Shown piece after piece: positions 36,238 to 47,239 of a stretch of DNA of 64,000 nt. The DNA is from Heterotrichella gracilis (taxonomy: Eukaryota > Sar > Xanthophyceae > Tribonematales > Xanthonemataceae): assembly GCA_032358255.1 (NCBI GenBank), contig JAULBX010007773.1, positions 62,001 through 126,000 on the forward strand, given 5' to 3'. The stretch's first letter is position 1, and each line of letters starts with the position of its first letter. Under the pieces are notes generated by a model. It did not search any database. It had not been told where the DNA came from and worked only from the letters and a program-made list of their open reading frames with translations. The position numbers and the translations under genes are program-made.

Positions 36238-38551
36238 ATGCTACGGGCAGCAGCGCGCGCAGTGGGGCGCTACGCCAGGGCCACTACCCTTCGTGGTTCA
36301 GGTTGGCAACTGTCACTTTGAGTACCATGTATCCTTTGCACATTGCACTGCACTACATGTCCGCAATGGCTGTGATGGCTAACCCTCAGAAATATGTTGT
36401 TGCAGCGGCGTTTGTCACTGCTGGCCAAGCTAACTATGGCACCTTGGCGCGCTTGGTGACGCCTCACAGCGCAGGAGTGGCGTTTGTGGCCACGGCTGCA
36501 GTCATAGGTTGGTACATGCGTGCCAATGCTGGGTGATGCAGCATCGCACTGGCTTAGGCATTGGGGTGTGGCTCTCTTCGCCAAGGCTACCTCCATCGTT
36601 CCCTGAGCCCTGCACATGCTTGCAGGCATGTCTCCTGTGGTTCTGGCTGCTGCACCAAAAGAGAAGAGCTTCATCATGGTGCGTTGCAGGACACTTTGGG
36701 CAACTGCTGTTGCAAGGGCGGTGTTGTATGTTATGCTCTGCGCCTACAATGTGGTTTGGTCAATGCCCGCCAGTGCCCTAACCGTGGCGTGTGTGTGCAG
36801 ATCAAGCCTGACGGAGTGCAGCGTGGACTGGTACGGCTTAGGGTTCAGGGCTAAAACCCTAAACCGAAAGCGGTAATCAAGTCACTTTCTGTTTTGCGAT
36901 GCTAGTCTCTTCTTGGAGCCTGTGCATTAGGTTTTGATGATCCGCAACAGGATCTGGGATCCAATCCTGGTAAAATGCCACACTCACTGGAGGCATCTCC
37001 TCAAAAGGGTCCCTCGGTATCGGTGCAGAGCTCGCAACTCCCCTGTGTAATGCAGGTGTCAGAAATCATCCGGAGATTTGAGTCCAAGGGCTACAAGCTC
37101 GTGGGCCTGAAGGTGCGCTCATCATCACACATGCAATCACACTTGATAGGCCTGAGATCGCTGTAATGTAGCAAATCTGCAGCAGTGGACTTTGCAGCTG
37201 CAAAGCAGCACATGGTGAGATCAAGGAGGGACGTGCACACATTCCCGCTGCCTGCAACCCACAGCAGATATTGACACAACCCTAGGGTGTCCCTGCATTG
37301 GAGTGCACACAGTCCCAATGCCAGAAACCCCATCATTGGCGATCCAATGCACTGCAGGGCTCAGATCCCGTGGTGCATGTGCTGCATGTGGCACACGAGC
37401 AAGCGAATACCCAAAGCATGTCAATGTCAACCGACAAGCAGTGTGCGGCATGGGTGTCTGGATCACGGAGTTGCCCAGTTGCCGTCACATGGCCACCAAT
37501 ACATTGCAACAGCATCGCTGTAAATCCGGCGCCATTGTTGTGCAGGTGCTGCACCCAAGCAAGGACCTGGCTGCGCAGCACTATGCAGAGCATGACGGCA
37601 AGCCCTTCTTCCCCAAGCTGGTCGACTTCCTGTCCTCCGGCCCCGTGGTGGCCATGGTGTGGGAGGGCAAGGAGGTGGTCAAGTATGGGCGCACCATGAT
37701 TGGCGCAACCAACCCCCTGGCATCGCCACCGGGCACCATCAGGCAAGTACTGGGCTTCATCAGGCAATACGGTACATATCATAGTCACCAAATATGCTTC
37801 CAGCACGTTTGCCTTGCATACTGTTTGCCCTTTGAAGTACTGGGCTTCATCAGGCAATACGGTTACACATCACAGTCACCAAATATGCTTCCAGCACGTT
37901 TGCCTTGCATACTGTTTGCGCATTGAAATCCAGACTTCCACTGGTAGGGCCTGATGCTATCAGATGAGGGCACACCCAGGCCAGGCTGGCATAGCTGTTT
38001 AGGGTTTAGAATTTCGGAGCGCTTACCCCTAAACCCTAAAGTTGTGTGAAGCAGACGCTGCACGCATATGTGGGTCGGTAGTGTCTCGATGTGCGCACAT
38101 GGCAGATCTGGAAAATCCGCAAATACATTGCATGGAACGCTTTTGGGCATGGTGCTGCATGGCGTGACACCTCCATGCATGATGCAGGGGCGATTTCGGC
38201 ATCGATGTTGGCAGGAACATAATCCATGGGTCTGACTCTGTTGAGGTACGCCCTGTCGATGCAGTTTTTTGAGCCAAATGCATTGCGTCTGCCACTGTGC
38301 CTGCCTTGCTCATGCGTGGCAGCAAACGGTGCACAAGGGCCGGGAAAGGGGTGGCTAAAGCGTCATGAACGCTCCATGTATATGGCTTGCAGTCTTGTGA
38401 GCCTGGATTTGGCTCCCTGTATGTGATTGTCAAACGATCTTACAATAATCTTGTAATCTTGCAGTCCTCTCAGCGGGAGGTTGCGCTGTGGTTTGCACCG
38501 GATGAGCTGGTGGATTGGGAGCCTGTGTCCAGCACATGGGCATATGAGTGA
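36238..38551 (+). CDS. NDK: Organellar nucleoside diphosphate kinase (NDPK3-like)
   Basis: Eight exons: 36238-36301 (or 36295), 36406-36507, 36626-36678, 36801-36830, 37056-37112, 37546-37742, 38188-38245, 38465-38551; phases agree, 215 residues. It moves the gamma-phosphate of ATP to NDPs. Start MLRAAARAVGRYARATTLR is an amphipathic, Arg/Ala-rich leader, followed by a hydrophobic segment GVAFVATAAVIG, as in plant NDPK3 of the intermembrane space or thylakoid lumen. Catalytic core: IKPDGVQRGL encoded by its own 30-nt exon, VSEIIRRFESKGYKLVGLK, SSGPVVAMVWEG, MIGATNP, and NIIHGSD with the phospho-acceptor His at about 181. The intron after exon 6 begins GC (ATCAG then GCAAGT); the nearby GT breaks the frame. 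Location is inferred from the leader. Confidence 0.93.
37745..37926 (+). repeat. Tandem 89-bp duplication at the start of NDK intron 6
   Basis: The segment beginning GTACTGGGCTTCATCAGGCA and ending near TGTTTGCCCTTTGAA occurs twice in a row with about 95 percent identity by eye. The end of exon 6 (ACCATCAGGCAAGTA) partly matches the CATCAGGCAATAC inside each copy, so the copies carry GC-donor lookalikes. Confidence 0.85.
37999..38040. repeat. Head-to-head telomere-like tract in NDK intron 6
   Basis: GTTTAGGGTTTAGAA is followed 15 bp later by CCCCTAAACCCTAAAG, an inverted pair of plant-type telomere repeats. A similar pair (TTAGGGTTCAGGG facing AAAACCCTAAACC) sits at about 36838-36866 in intron 4. 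Confidence 0.7.
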
Positions 38552-39838
38552 GATCTCAGGCTGCGTCGAACCCTTGGCGGCAGTGGTTTGTCGCTCCAGA
38601 TGATGCATGGCGGAAGGGGGGACCGACAGGAAGGAGGGGAGGTTGCAGCGCATAGTCATGGGAGCCGCAGGTGCACGCTAACCGCCTGTCTGGCATTTTG
38701 GTGATGCCCACTGCTGGATTGGACTCTGAAGGATAGGAATAATTGTAGAGGGGAAGTTGTCTATGTGGCTGGATAGCGAATCAGACACCCAGTCTGGATA
38801 GGCTAGCTTGTATGTAGATGTATTTTTGTGAAGAGTAGAAGTTTACAGCAATCTGCTGGATGCAATGAGCGTTACGCACTGCGACTACAGGTTGCCGCTG
38901 AACAACGTAGTGACTGTGGATTAGTCAGGAACCATCTATTGATAGAAGTGACAGCAAGTGCAAGATATATATATTCATTTGTGTTACTGCTTACGTGCTG
39001 CCGTAAATCATTGTTGCCCTGCTGCCCTTCACCTTGCGCCTGTGGCGGCTTGTGTTGTCCATTTTCATGAGCATCAGTGTACTAGACCAAGTGCAAGCAC
39101 CTTGATGAATGACTCCTGTGCTTGGTGTTGTGGTCATGGAGGTGGAAAATGTGGTGCCCATGGGCAGGCAGTTGCCCAGAGGCAACCTGCACTGCATAAA
39201 TCACTTGTCAAACTGACCTGGCTGCCACAGTGGAGTGCGAAGCTAACCTTAATATGCCCCAGGGGCCTTTGCCTGCCAATATTCTCATTCTTAAATGTGG
39301 TTGTTTTTTTGTTTAAAAAAGATTACTAAAAGCTGCAATGCGTCGTAGTGTTAACATTAACACCAATACTGAACACCGTTTGTTGGCAGTGTCTGACATA
39401 AATCGCGACATAGTGTGATATACACACTGTTTGCGAAGAGCTGGTAAAGCCCTGTTGCGTGCTGAACACAAGGCGCATGTAGATTCCTCCTGTACTTCAC
39501 AGCGAGCTTCTCTACTGGAGTGATAAAAAGGCGAGTTGTGCTGAAGTGTTACTATGCTAAGTGCAACACCGCAAGAGATCTGTTCTGCATACACTTTTTC
39601 CGTTGCAACGATTTTTGCATATGTATGCATGCATCGTGACGTAGCCCGCGGCCTTCGACTTCTGAGCTTAGTAAAGCGTATGAGCCTTGGAAGTACTCAA
39701 CCTCGTCACCATTCAAGTGGGTGTACAGTAACCAGTTGCTGGTTTCGTCCAACCCAGTGGCATGTGAATTGTGCCTTGTGTCCACTGGCAGGCAACCCCA
39801 ACCAGTGGAGGCTACCCCTTGCACCTCCACAAGTCTAG
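38552..39838. other. Intergenic, no gene supported
   Basis: 3' flank of NDK and upstream of a small ORF. Short ORFs on both strands overlap each other and show no domain. Nothing structured stands out. Confidence 0.45.
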
Positions 39839-40090
39839 ATGTCTTCCACCACGTTTCAAAACCCCAACGCTTCACCAGAGGATCAGTTACCCAGGCAGCC
39901 ACGCAAGCCCAGTCTGCACAGACTGGCCCCGCTGGTGTATGCGCCACTGCTGCCACTGGTGCGCATCGGCCTCAAGGGGAGGGTCTCGCCAAGAACCAGG
40001 GACACCATCTTCATTGGTATGGTCCTCACAGCCTTGGCCCATGCGGGATACATCATGTCTAGTGACTCAACCATGGCACAGCGCGTATGA
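39839..40090 (+). CDS. Small hydrophobic ORF of unknown function
   Basis: An 83-codon frame. The first 35 residues are polar and Pro-rich. Then come a basic stretch (LKGRVSPRTRD) and a probable membrane segment (TIFIGMVLTALAHAGYIM), ending SSDSTMAQRV. I do not recognise the family. Its 3' half is the first unit of a tandem array that runs on downstream. An intron-containing model that uses a later copy as its real end is possible, since the frame in the last copy (near 40675-40811) is also open. Treat as tentative. Confidence 0.4.
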   Translation: MSSTTFQNPNASPEDQLPRQPRKPSLHRLAPLVYAPLLPLVRIGLKGRVSPRTRDTIFIGMVLTALAHAGYIMSSDSTMAQRV

Positions 40091-40760
40091 GGACGCTACC
40101 ATGGCACGCGTGGCCGTGGGTGGGGCATGTGGCGCGGCCACTTCCAGGTCCAAGCCGATACTGGACTGGGCCTGTGGCAAAATGATGGTGGTAGGCCAGC
40201 GCAGCAAATATCTATTGCAGCAGTCGCAGTCTAGTCTTTGGAATGGACTCCACAGTCGATGCGGGATACATCATGTCTAGCGACTCAACCATGGTCCAGC
40301 GCGAATGAGGACCCTACCACGGCACAGCAGTGAGCGCCGCCACTGTTGGGGCATGTGGCACAAGCATTTCCAGGTCCATGCCCGATGCTGGATGGGCCTC
40401 TGCCAAAGTGACGTAATGGGCCAGCGCTGCAAAGATCTATGCCAGTAGTCACAAACTGGTCATTGGGACGGTCCACACAGCCTTGGCCCAAGCGGGCTAA
40501 ATCATGTCAGGAGACCAACCCATGGCACAGCGCGTACGGGGGCACTATCATGGCAGTCGTGGCCATGGTGGGGCATGTGGTGCGGACATTTCCAGGTTCA
40601 AGTCGATCTGGGCTGGGCTTATGCCAAAATGTCGTGGTGGGCCAATACAGCGATGATCTCTGGCAGCAGCCGTAGTCTGTCCATTGGGATGGTCTCCATA
40701 GCCTTGGCCCATGCAGGCTATGGCATGTCAGGTGACCCAGCCAGTGGCACAGTGGTTATT
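40005..40760 (+). repeat. About 3.5 tandem units of 215-230 bp
   Basis: A marker sequence (ATCATGTCTAGTGACTCAAC and variants) occurs at about 40051, 40269, 40501 and 40721, each preceded by a GCCTTGGCCCATGCGGG-like stretch (reduced in the second unit) and followed by a GGCACAGCGCGTA-like one. Copies differ by many substitutions, so the array is not recent. The first unit overlaps the end of the 39839 ORF including its stop codon. Confidence 0.8.
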
Positions 40761-41701
40761 GTATCTTGTTTTTGCACCGCATGGTGCCGAGGGTTCATGC
40801 TTGCTTCATAGATGCAGCTGTTGCGTACTATTCACTAATTATTCATCAATTGGTATTGTACTCAATGCATTATAATTGCAAATGGCCCACATTTAGTTTT
40901 CATTTCAACTGAGCAACCTGTGCAGTCACGGCTGCACAAAGGTGGCAGATCATGCAACATGTAGACAGCTTGCAAGTCAAGGATACATCCTGCAGTGGTT
41001 ATCAACCCATTCATTTTCAATTTTTCTGTTCCAGTTCATTCGTGTGGGAACTTTGTCACAAGTTTGCTAGTACCGTATATGTATACCAATGGTTATCGGT
41101 GCTGCGTGGGTCATGACATTGTGTTGCATATCCAAGACGGCCTGACAGGCAGTGTGTAATCCATAATTTCATGTCACCGTAAAATTGGCGGCGCACGGCA
41201 GACCGCCACCCAGTGCAACGTCACAATGGAAGACTGCATCCTGGCCCAGGGGTCAACTCAAGGCTGCTGCGCCTAATGTTTTGCATGGAGTGGCTGTCAC
41301 GGTGTGCACACATGGTATCTGTTTTGTTTATGCTACAGCTTGGGGGAGAGGAGTGTGGAATATAGGACTTTAAAATGCGTCTGTTGCTGGCTCTCCCTGA
41401 CCCTTCTGAAGGGTCTTCAAGGGCCTTGCTGCGGGCATTAAAGGATCGATTCTGGGTAGTTTCGGTATTGGTTCCGGAACCTCAAAATAACTGCGTCGGT
41501 GACAGGTCAAAAGCAACGCAACCACTCTGTACCGAAGGCTTCAACTAAAAGCAGGCCTGTCTATCCGAGACAATACGGGACTATAAGGCTTAAGCAGACG
41601 AGTTTGTTCAGCAATAGAGCAGGGCCGCAGAGTCGCACACACAGGCACCTGCCGCTGACACCGTGTGAACCACTGCTTAGCAGCTCGGAGCAGGTACCAT
41701 A
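40761..41701. other. Intergenic, upstream of the 41702 gene
   Basis: No gene visible. A perfect small palindrome, GACCCTTCTGAAGGGTC, sits at about 41399-41415. Confidence 0.45.
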
Positions 41702-43099
41702 ATGGCAGACTACGGGCAGAAGCTTTCTTATGATGCCAGTGACATGAAGGCTGAGCTGGAGGAGCTGAAAGAACGGAAGGAGAAGAGTGGGGATGACGTT
41801 GCTCAGGGAGAGGGAGAGCCAGAGGAAGCTCATGGTGACTCAGTTGAACACCCCCACCTGAAGAAGCCCAATGTCAACCAGCCTCGCACCATCCGATCAC
41901 GCATTGGGGAGACCACTGATCCCCTGCCCCCTGGGAAAGAAGTGGCCCACCCAGAGTGAGTTGCTGCATTCCATGTAGGTATCAAGTGCTTCCTTGCAAT
42001 GCGTCTTGGAGCGGTGTGACAAACTTGAGCAGCACTGCCCCATTGTTGTCAGCCATCATGGAGTGCATTTGGGTATGCGTTGAGTATGAGGCAGTCACAG
42101 TTACCACCATAGCTGCATGCTGGGGTAACGAGAGGGTGTGGGCCTTTGGCGGGTGCCATGTGCAGTGGGAGGGGGGGCCGCATACGCTGAGCGCCTGCAG
42201 TATTTGGGGAGGGGTTCAATAGTGGCTGCCACGGTTGGGCCATTGTGTGCTGGTGCATGGTGCTGTGCATGCGACGTGCGTTTTAATGGCATGCCCTGTA
42301 TTTTGTGCTTTCCTGTTCACCATGTCATGCTCATCACCGTTTTAGGTGACCATGAGCAATGGCATGGGCTGCATGCTGTCAGTGCATTCCACAACGGCAT
42401 GGCGTATTGCAACTGGACACTCTGCCTCTGTGACAGCACTTGGTAGATTTCTCAACGCCATTGACGGATTTGCTTGGAATGTGGCATGATTGATGGCCCT
42501 CGCGGCCTATTGTGGGGTGTACGCACATGCTGTGCAGCTGTGTGCCACGCAATTGGGACAGCCTGTGCATGCCATTTCAGGTGTGCGCATGTTGCATTGC
42601 CCTGGACCCTAACATCGTGCAGCCAGACTGGTGTCATGCATCAGATAACCCCTGCTGCTTGGTGCAGGCACCACTTGGGTTTTGTGCCTGACAGGCCTCA
42701 TGGTGAGGCAGACAAAGAGGCTGCAGCTGCAGGCCATGATCACAGCGGAGGTGGCAGGGAGCATGACACCCACCAGTTCAACAAGCCCTCCGCCTACGCG
42801 CACAACGATTTTGGGTACAAGGAGATCCAGTCCGTTGCCAACAAGCAGATGGATTCGCGCCACCGCGTACGTGTGGGTTTGCAAGGGGTGCTGTTTGTCA
42901 TGCATGTTTGCAGTGTTTATGACGTGGCAGAGAGCGTGCACGCATGCCCAGCCAGCGATTCACATAACGAGGGGTAATGCTACTATCAAAATGGATACTG
43001 GTTAGCACCAGTGTGTCATATTTACCAGGGGCAATAAATGCTTTCTTGCCTGCACAGACCAATGAGGTCTTCCTATGCAGCGTGGAATCCAATCTTTGA
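41702..43099 (+). CDS. Uncharacterised acidic/His-containing small protein
   Basis: Model with three exons: 41702-41955, 42668-42866, 43058-43099; phases agree, 164 residues. The start MADYGQKLSYDASDMKAELE is followed by a charged, coil-like segment, then IRSRIGETTDPLPPGKEVAH, HHLGFVPDRPHGEADKE, AGHDHSGGGREHDTHQF and NDFGYKEIQSVANKQMDSRH. No signal peptide or membrane span. I do not recognise the family; composition suggests a soluble, partly disordered protein. The short last exon was chosen for its good acceptor (TTCTTGCCTGCACAG). An alternative is that exon 2 splices in phase to 44637 and joins the membrane protein gene downstream. Confidence 0.6.
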
Positions 43100-44671
43100 T
43101 GTGACCAGTTGCCAAATGCTTATGGTTTGGGTGCTGGTGCACAGGGTGCAGGCAGTGGACAGGGCACATAGGATCTTCACATCCTGGGACTGCCATCCTT
43201 GTCGAGGCTGCTCAATGATCCTTGTAGCAGCGAATCGTCGGGGCGCGGGGTTGGTGGTTCTAAATTGCTGTATGTGCAATGGCAGCTGGCATGGTAGGTG
43301 CGCAACGTGTGGAGGTGGAGGATTCAGAGGCCTTTCAATTGATAGGCCACATGCTTTAACAGTGCCTTTTTGGATGGGGCCTCTAGCTCATCACACGTTG
43401 GCCGTTCCCTTCCTTGCTATTGTCTAAAAATGCCTGCATATTGTACCATGTGACGTGGCCACCCTGCGGCAGAATGCAGTAGACATGAAAGTCAATTGTG
43501 GTGGTGGTTCCTTGGATGTGAAAAAGAAATGGCAGTCTGTCAGCAAGGCAGTATGGTTTGCCATGGTTGTATGATCGTGTAATATATCCCCTCTCCCCGT
43601 GTACCATAAAGTACACGGCGTGCTCTGAATCAACCACTGTACCATCGCGGCAATTATATTGTTTCCGCTTGTGTTAAGGTGAAATTCAGGCCATCTCCTG
43701 GCATGGTATGAGATTTACTGACACCCCTGGATCGCACCCTGTTGAATACAGGGTCATTGTTCAACCCTCAGTAAGGGTCACTTAGGGTATTACCAGGGGT
43801 GAAATTCAAGCCTTTAAATTAAGGGTGATAAAGGGAGGGAAACCCTAATCAAGTGAGCGCTCGACGCGTGTTTCTTTTTGGGTTAGCCTGGGCCTGGAAG
43901 AAAACTTCATGCACGAGTTGGCATGCCTGTTATTACGCGCAACCCATCCCTTTGCCCCTTGATTGGCGTTCATCAGGTCAGCTCGCGTGGGGTACAGGTG
44001 TTTGGCCACTGTAGAACCCCTCGGTCCGCGGTGAATTTCAAGTGGGTGATTCGAAGTGCGCCTGATCTATCCCCTGTGATGCTGGTCCTGTCTTTGCACC
44101 GTGATCAATTCGCTTCTAGGGCCCATTGCAGTACACTCGGTTGCTACTTGTTGACTTGCATACTTCACCTGTCTGCGCAACCTGCATCGCCCCTGTTGAG
44201 CTTGTCCGCCAATCCGCTGGGCCAAGAGAAGGTGTTTCGACCCTGCCACGGTGTCTAGACAAGCGCACCTAGGGTATAGTTTGCCCTTTCAACAGCATAC
44301 TTTCCGGGTGGACACCAACCTGACGTGTCCGTTTACTAGCTGCGAGCGTTTGTACAATGGGTACTGCTGTAAGACCCCCCTGTAATGTGGGCCCTAGGTA
44401 GTAGAAAGCTTAGGAACAGTTCGTTTCTAACGATCAAGAAGAGCCACTGCACTGTCCATGGCCGAAACTTGACTGGTATGGTGACCTGCTGCAGGTTGCT
44501 GGCGTGGTCTAAACTCTCACCGAGTTTCAGGGAGACAGGTGCGTCATTATGGGTGATCAAGCCACTCACTGCAAGCGTACAGTTGCAGCACTTTCTGCAC
44601 CGTTAGGTTAACTTGCTTGCATTCTGCAGGTTTGCCTTCGCTGGCTTTTAGGGCCAGACAGGGAAGCAACA
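43100..44671. other. Intergenic or intronic stretch, no gene supported
   Basis: About 1.6 kb. A direct repeat (GGTGAAATTCAGGCC at about 43678 and GGTGAAATTCAAGCC at about 43798) brackets an inverted pair (ACACCCCTGGA and TACCAGGGGTGA). This may be a small degenerate element. A possible 5' UTR intron for the next gene ends at the CAG before 44637. Confidence 0.4.
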
Positions 44672-45554
44672 ATGGGATTGATGACTGATACTGAGGGGAA
44701 ACCCTTGAAGTGGGTGCAGCAAGTCAAGACGTTGGTGGCAAACCCCAAGAACCTGATAATACTGTTCACCCTGCTGGCCTTTGTGGGCTATGCAGCGTTC
44801 CAGACCACCGTCCTCCTGGGCGGTGTCAAAACCCTTCCTGTGGACTATGAGGTGGGTGGTGGGTGGGGTCATGACTTTGCCCTGAAAGGTTGGGACAGAG
44901 TTGCCTTTGGTTGGTTGGGTGGGCAGTGCCGAGCCATTGGTTTCATGTGTGGGCAGATGTGTCATTGTTGGGAAGGTTAGGGCCAGACTTGGTCTTGGTT
45001 TGGGGTGTGCCCTCACTAGCCAATGGGTGGGTGGGTGGGCTGACACTTTCCTCTGGGTTGGGTAGGTAGCCAGGCTGGCACTGGCTGGAGTGGGTGGCCA
45101 TGGTTTGTATTTTGACTTGGGTGGGTTGGGCTTTGACCTGCCTGTGCAAGGCTCGTGTTTGAATTTGTGGTTCTTGTCTGAATGTTGGTGCCCTTTGCAG
45201 TGGAAGCAGTACATCGCGCTCAACCCCGACCTGCAAGAAGCGGGGATAGTCAGCAAAGCGCTTGCAGAGCACCACTACCTGGAGTTTGGCAGGACCGAGG
45301 CGCGCCCCTACAAGCCCCAGATGCTGGAAGCCCAGAAGGCGGTGCTGGATGCTGCAAACGCCCTGCCCGCTGAGTACGCTGACTATGACAAATCCAAGGT
45401 GCCTGCTGACTTTGACTGGATCACCTACCTCACACTCAACCCAGACCTTGAGGCTGCTGGAGTGGCCAGCAAGGCGATTGCCGAGGCCCACTATGTCAAG
45501 TTTGGCATGGCTGAGAACCGGCTGTACAAAGCTGGGCGGAAGTTGAAGTTGTGA
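44672..45554 (+). CDS. Membrane-anchored protein with two NPDL...HYxxFG repeats
   Basis: Two exons: 44672-44851 and 45201-45554; 177 residues. The N-terminal 35 residues are polar (MGLMTDTEGKPLKWVQQVKT), then one membrane segment (LIILFTLLAFVGYAAFQTTVLLG). The rest holds two copies of one motif: WKQYIALNPDLQEAG then AEHHYLEFGRTEARPYK, and DWITYLTLNPDLEAAG then AEAHYVKFGMAENRLYK. This Y-x3-NPDL...HYxxFGxxExR pattern is familiar from bacterial surface proteins and glycosyltransferases; its function is not established. The ATG context (AACAATGG) is good. The frame is open upstream to a CAG at 44636, so an extra exon is possible. Confidence 0.75.
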
Positions 45555-47239
45555 GCTGGTTTTCCACCCGCTGCACTGGGAGCGAGAAGGAGGTGCTGGG
45601 CCAAGCTGCAGGGAATACACTTTGCGTGTTGGACACCCGGTAGGGCAGCCCATTGCAGCATCTGCAAGCAATGGTTGGAGCTTTTACCGAGGGTCAAAAT
45701 CTTACAGCACCCAACCCAAACCAGTATCTCCCCTTGTGGCCTGCGTCGCTCTGTGTCCACACTAGTTGTGGTTGTTGGGAACTAGCTAGTCCAATTTTGA
45801 ACAGCTAGCCAGGTCTAGTTCAGTCTGGCTGTTCCGATGAACAAGCCGCGAAGGGCTGTGCTGTTGTGTTGCGTATTGCGCAGTGAAAGTGCAATCAAGA
45901 CCACGCTTTCCAAACCTGCGGTTGACTGGATGCCCACTGTTGCGTCCAACCTCGCAAGTTTCAGGGGTCATTGCAGCACCTGACTTGCCAGGTGCCTTAC
46001 CCTCCGTTTCACGCCCACAGATTCATTGACAATGTTTGCTGATGCCTTGGCATCAAGCTGCCCATTACTGTGTTAGCTTAATAAACAGTTTACCAAAAAA
46101 AGCTCAGATGTCTACCTTGCAATCTAATACAGTAGCAAGGTGCAACTGCAGTTGCTTATGTACACCCTTCCCATGGTCACTTCCTTTATCATCATATTGA
46201 GGATCATCCATCATGGCAGCAACCTTGGGCTTTAAAATTTACACTGGTTTGATGTAACCCCACCAACCCTCTGAGACAATGTAACTGAAATTATTGCAGC
46301 AGGCATGCGAATAATTTATCGGTGGGCGTGGACGTGCATGCAGAAATAGCTGCTGCAGTGCCCAGCAGCCCACTAGTGTGTTCTTGTGATGCGTAGCATG
46401 TGCATTGCACATCACGGCAACCAGGATAGTATTACGAAGACAGTCACTGCATCAACCAGGCTGATCACCATGCGTCTCCTCACTTGGAAAGCTGTTACTA
46501 ACCCGCTGACAAGCACACTTCTCGCTGCACCAGATCAACACTTGTCTCACCAAGCTGCATGAAAGCATAAAATTCATAAAACTCACAGACCCTGATGTTA
46601 GTGATCCAGGTTCAGGACCTCCCCATTGGCTGACATACACACACATCCTCTAGCTAGCAGCAAACCAACCCCAACAGGAACGACACCAACACCATTCCTC
46701 TACGTGGAACGCGACGTGTCCATTGTGCTCAATTTTACAGTACTCACGAGCCCATTAACAGATGGGCTCAAATCCACACCCCAGCGATTGTTTAAATTGC
46801 ACCAAATGCTCCGTACAGTATGCTACTTCAACCTAGGAATACCAGCCCTGCTGCACTGTGAACAAGGCCCCACCCACACCCACTTCAGTTCTACAACCCA
46901 GCCCACAGCAACGCCAATACACACAATCCCAACTGCCCCATACTGCAACTGTCGCCCTAAAGCCAACCAGGCTCAAAGCCACATTCAACTCTGCCGCACC
47001 CACACAGCCATGCATAGCTGGTGCATCCCAGCCCCCTCACACCCTCCCCGCCCCATCCCAACCCACGCCAGCTACAACTTTGCCACTGCTCTCCCCCCCA
47101 TGCGCTGCACCCATGCTGCCAGTACAGGCCATTGCACCCCCGCCTCGTCCCAACCACTCCCTTACCCCTTGCCCCCTTTCGCACCAGCTACGATCCACCA
47201 CCACCACTCTTACCCCCCAAACCAGTCCACCCCTTAGCA
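45555..47239. other. Intergenic, with a C-rich strand-skewed tract
   Basis: Lies between two convergent genes. From about 46640 to 47235 the plus strand is strongly C/A-rich and G-poor. It carries two overlapping long frames (46626-47237 and 46858-47247) that look compositional: Thr/Pro/His/Ser-rich, no domain. On the M16 sense strand this is G-rich 3' flanking DNA. No other gene seen. Confidence 0.5.
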
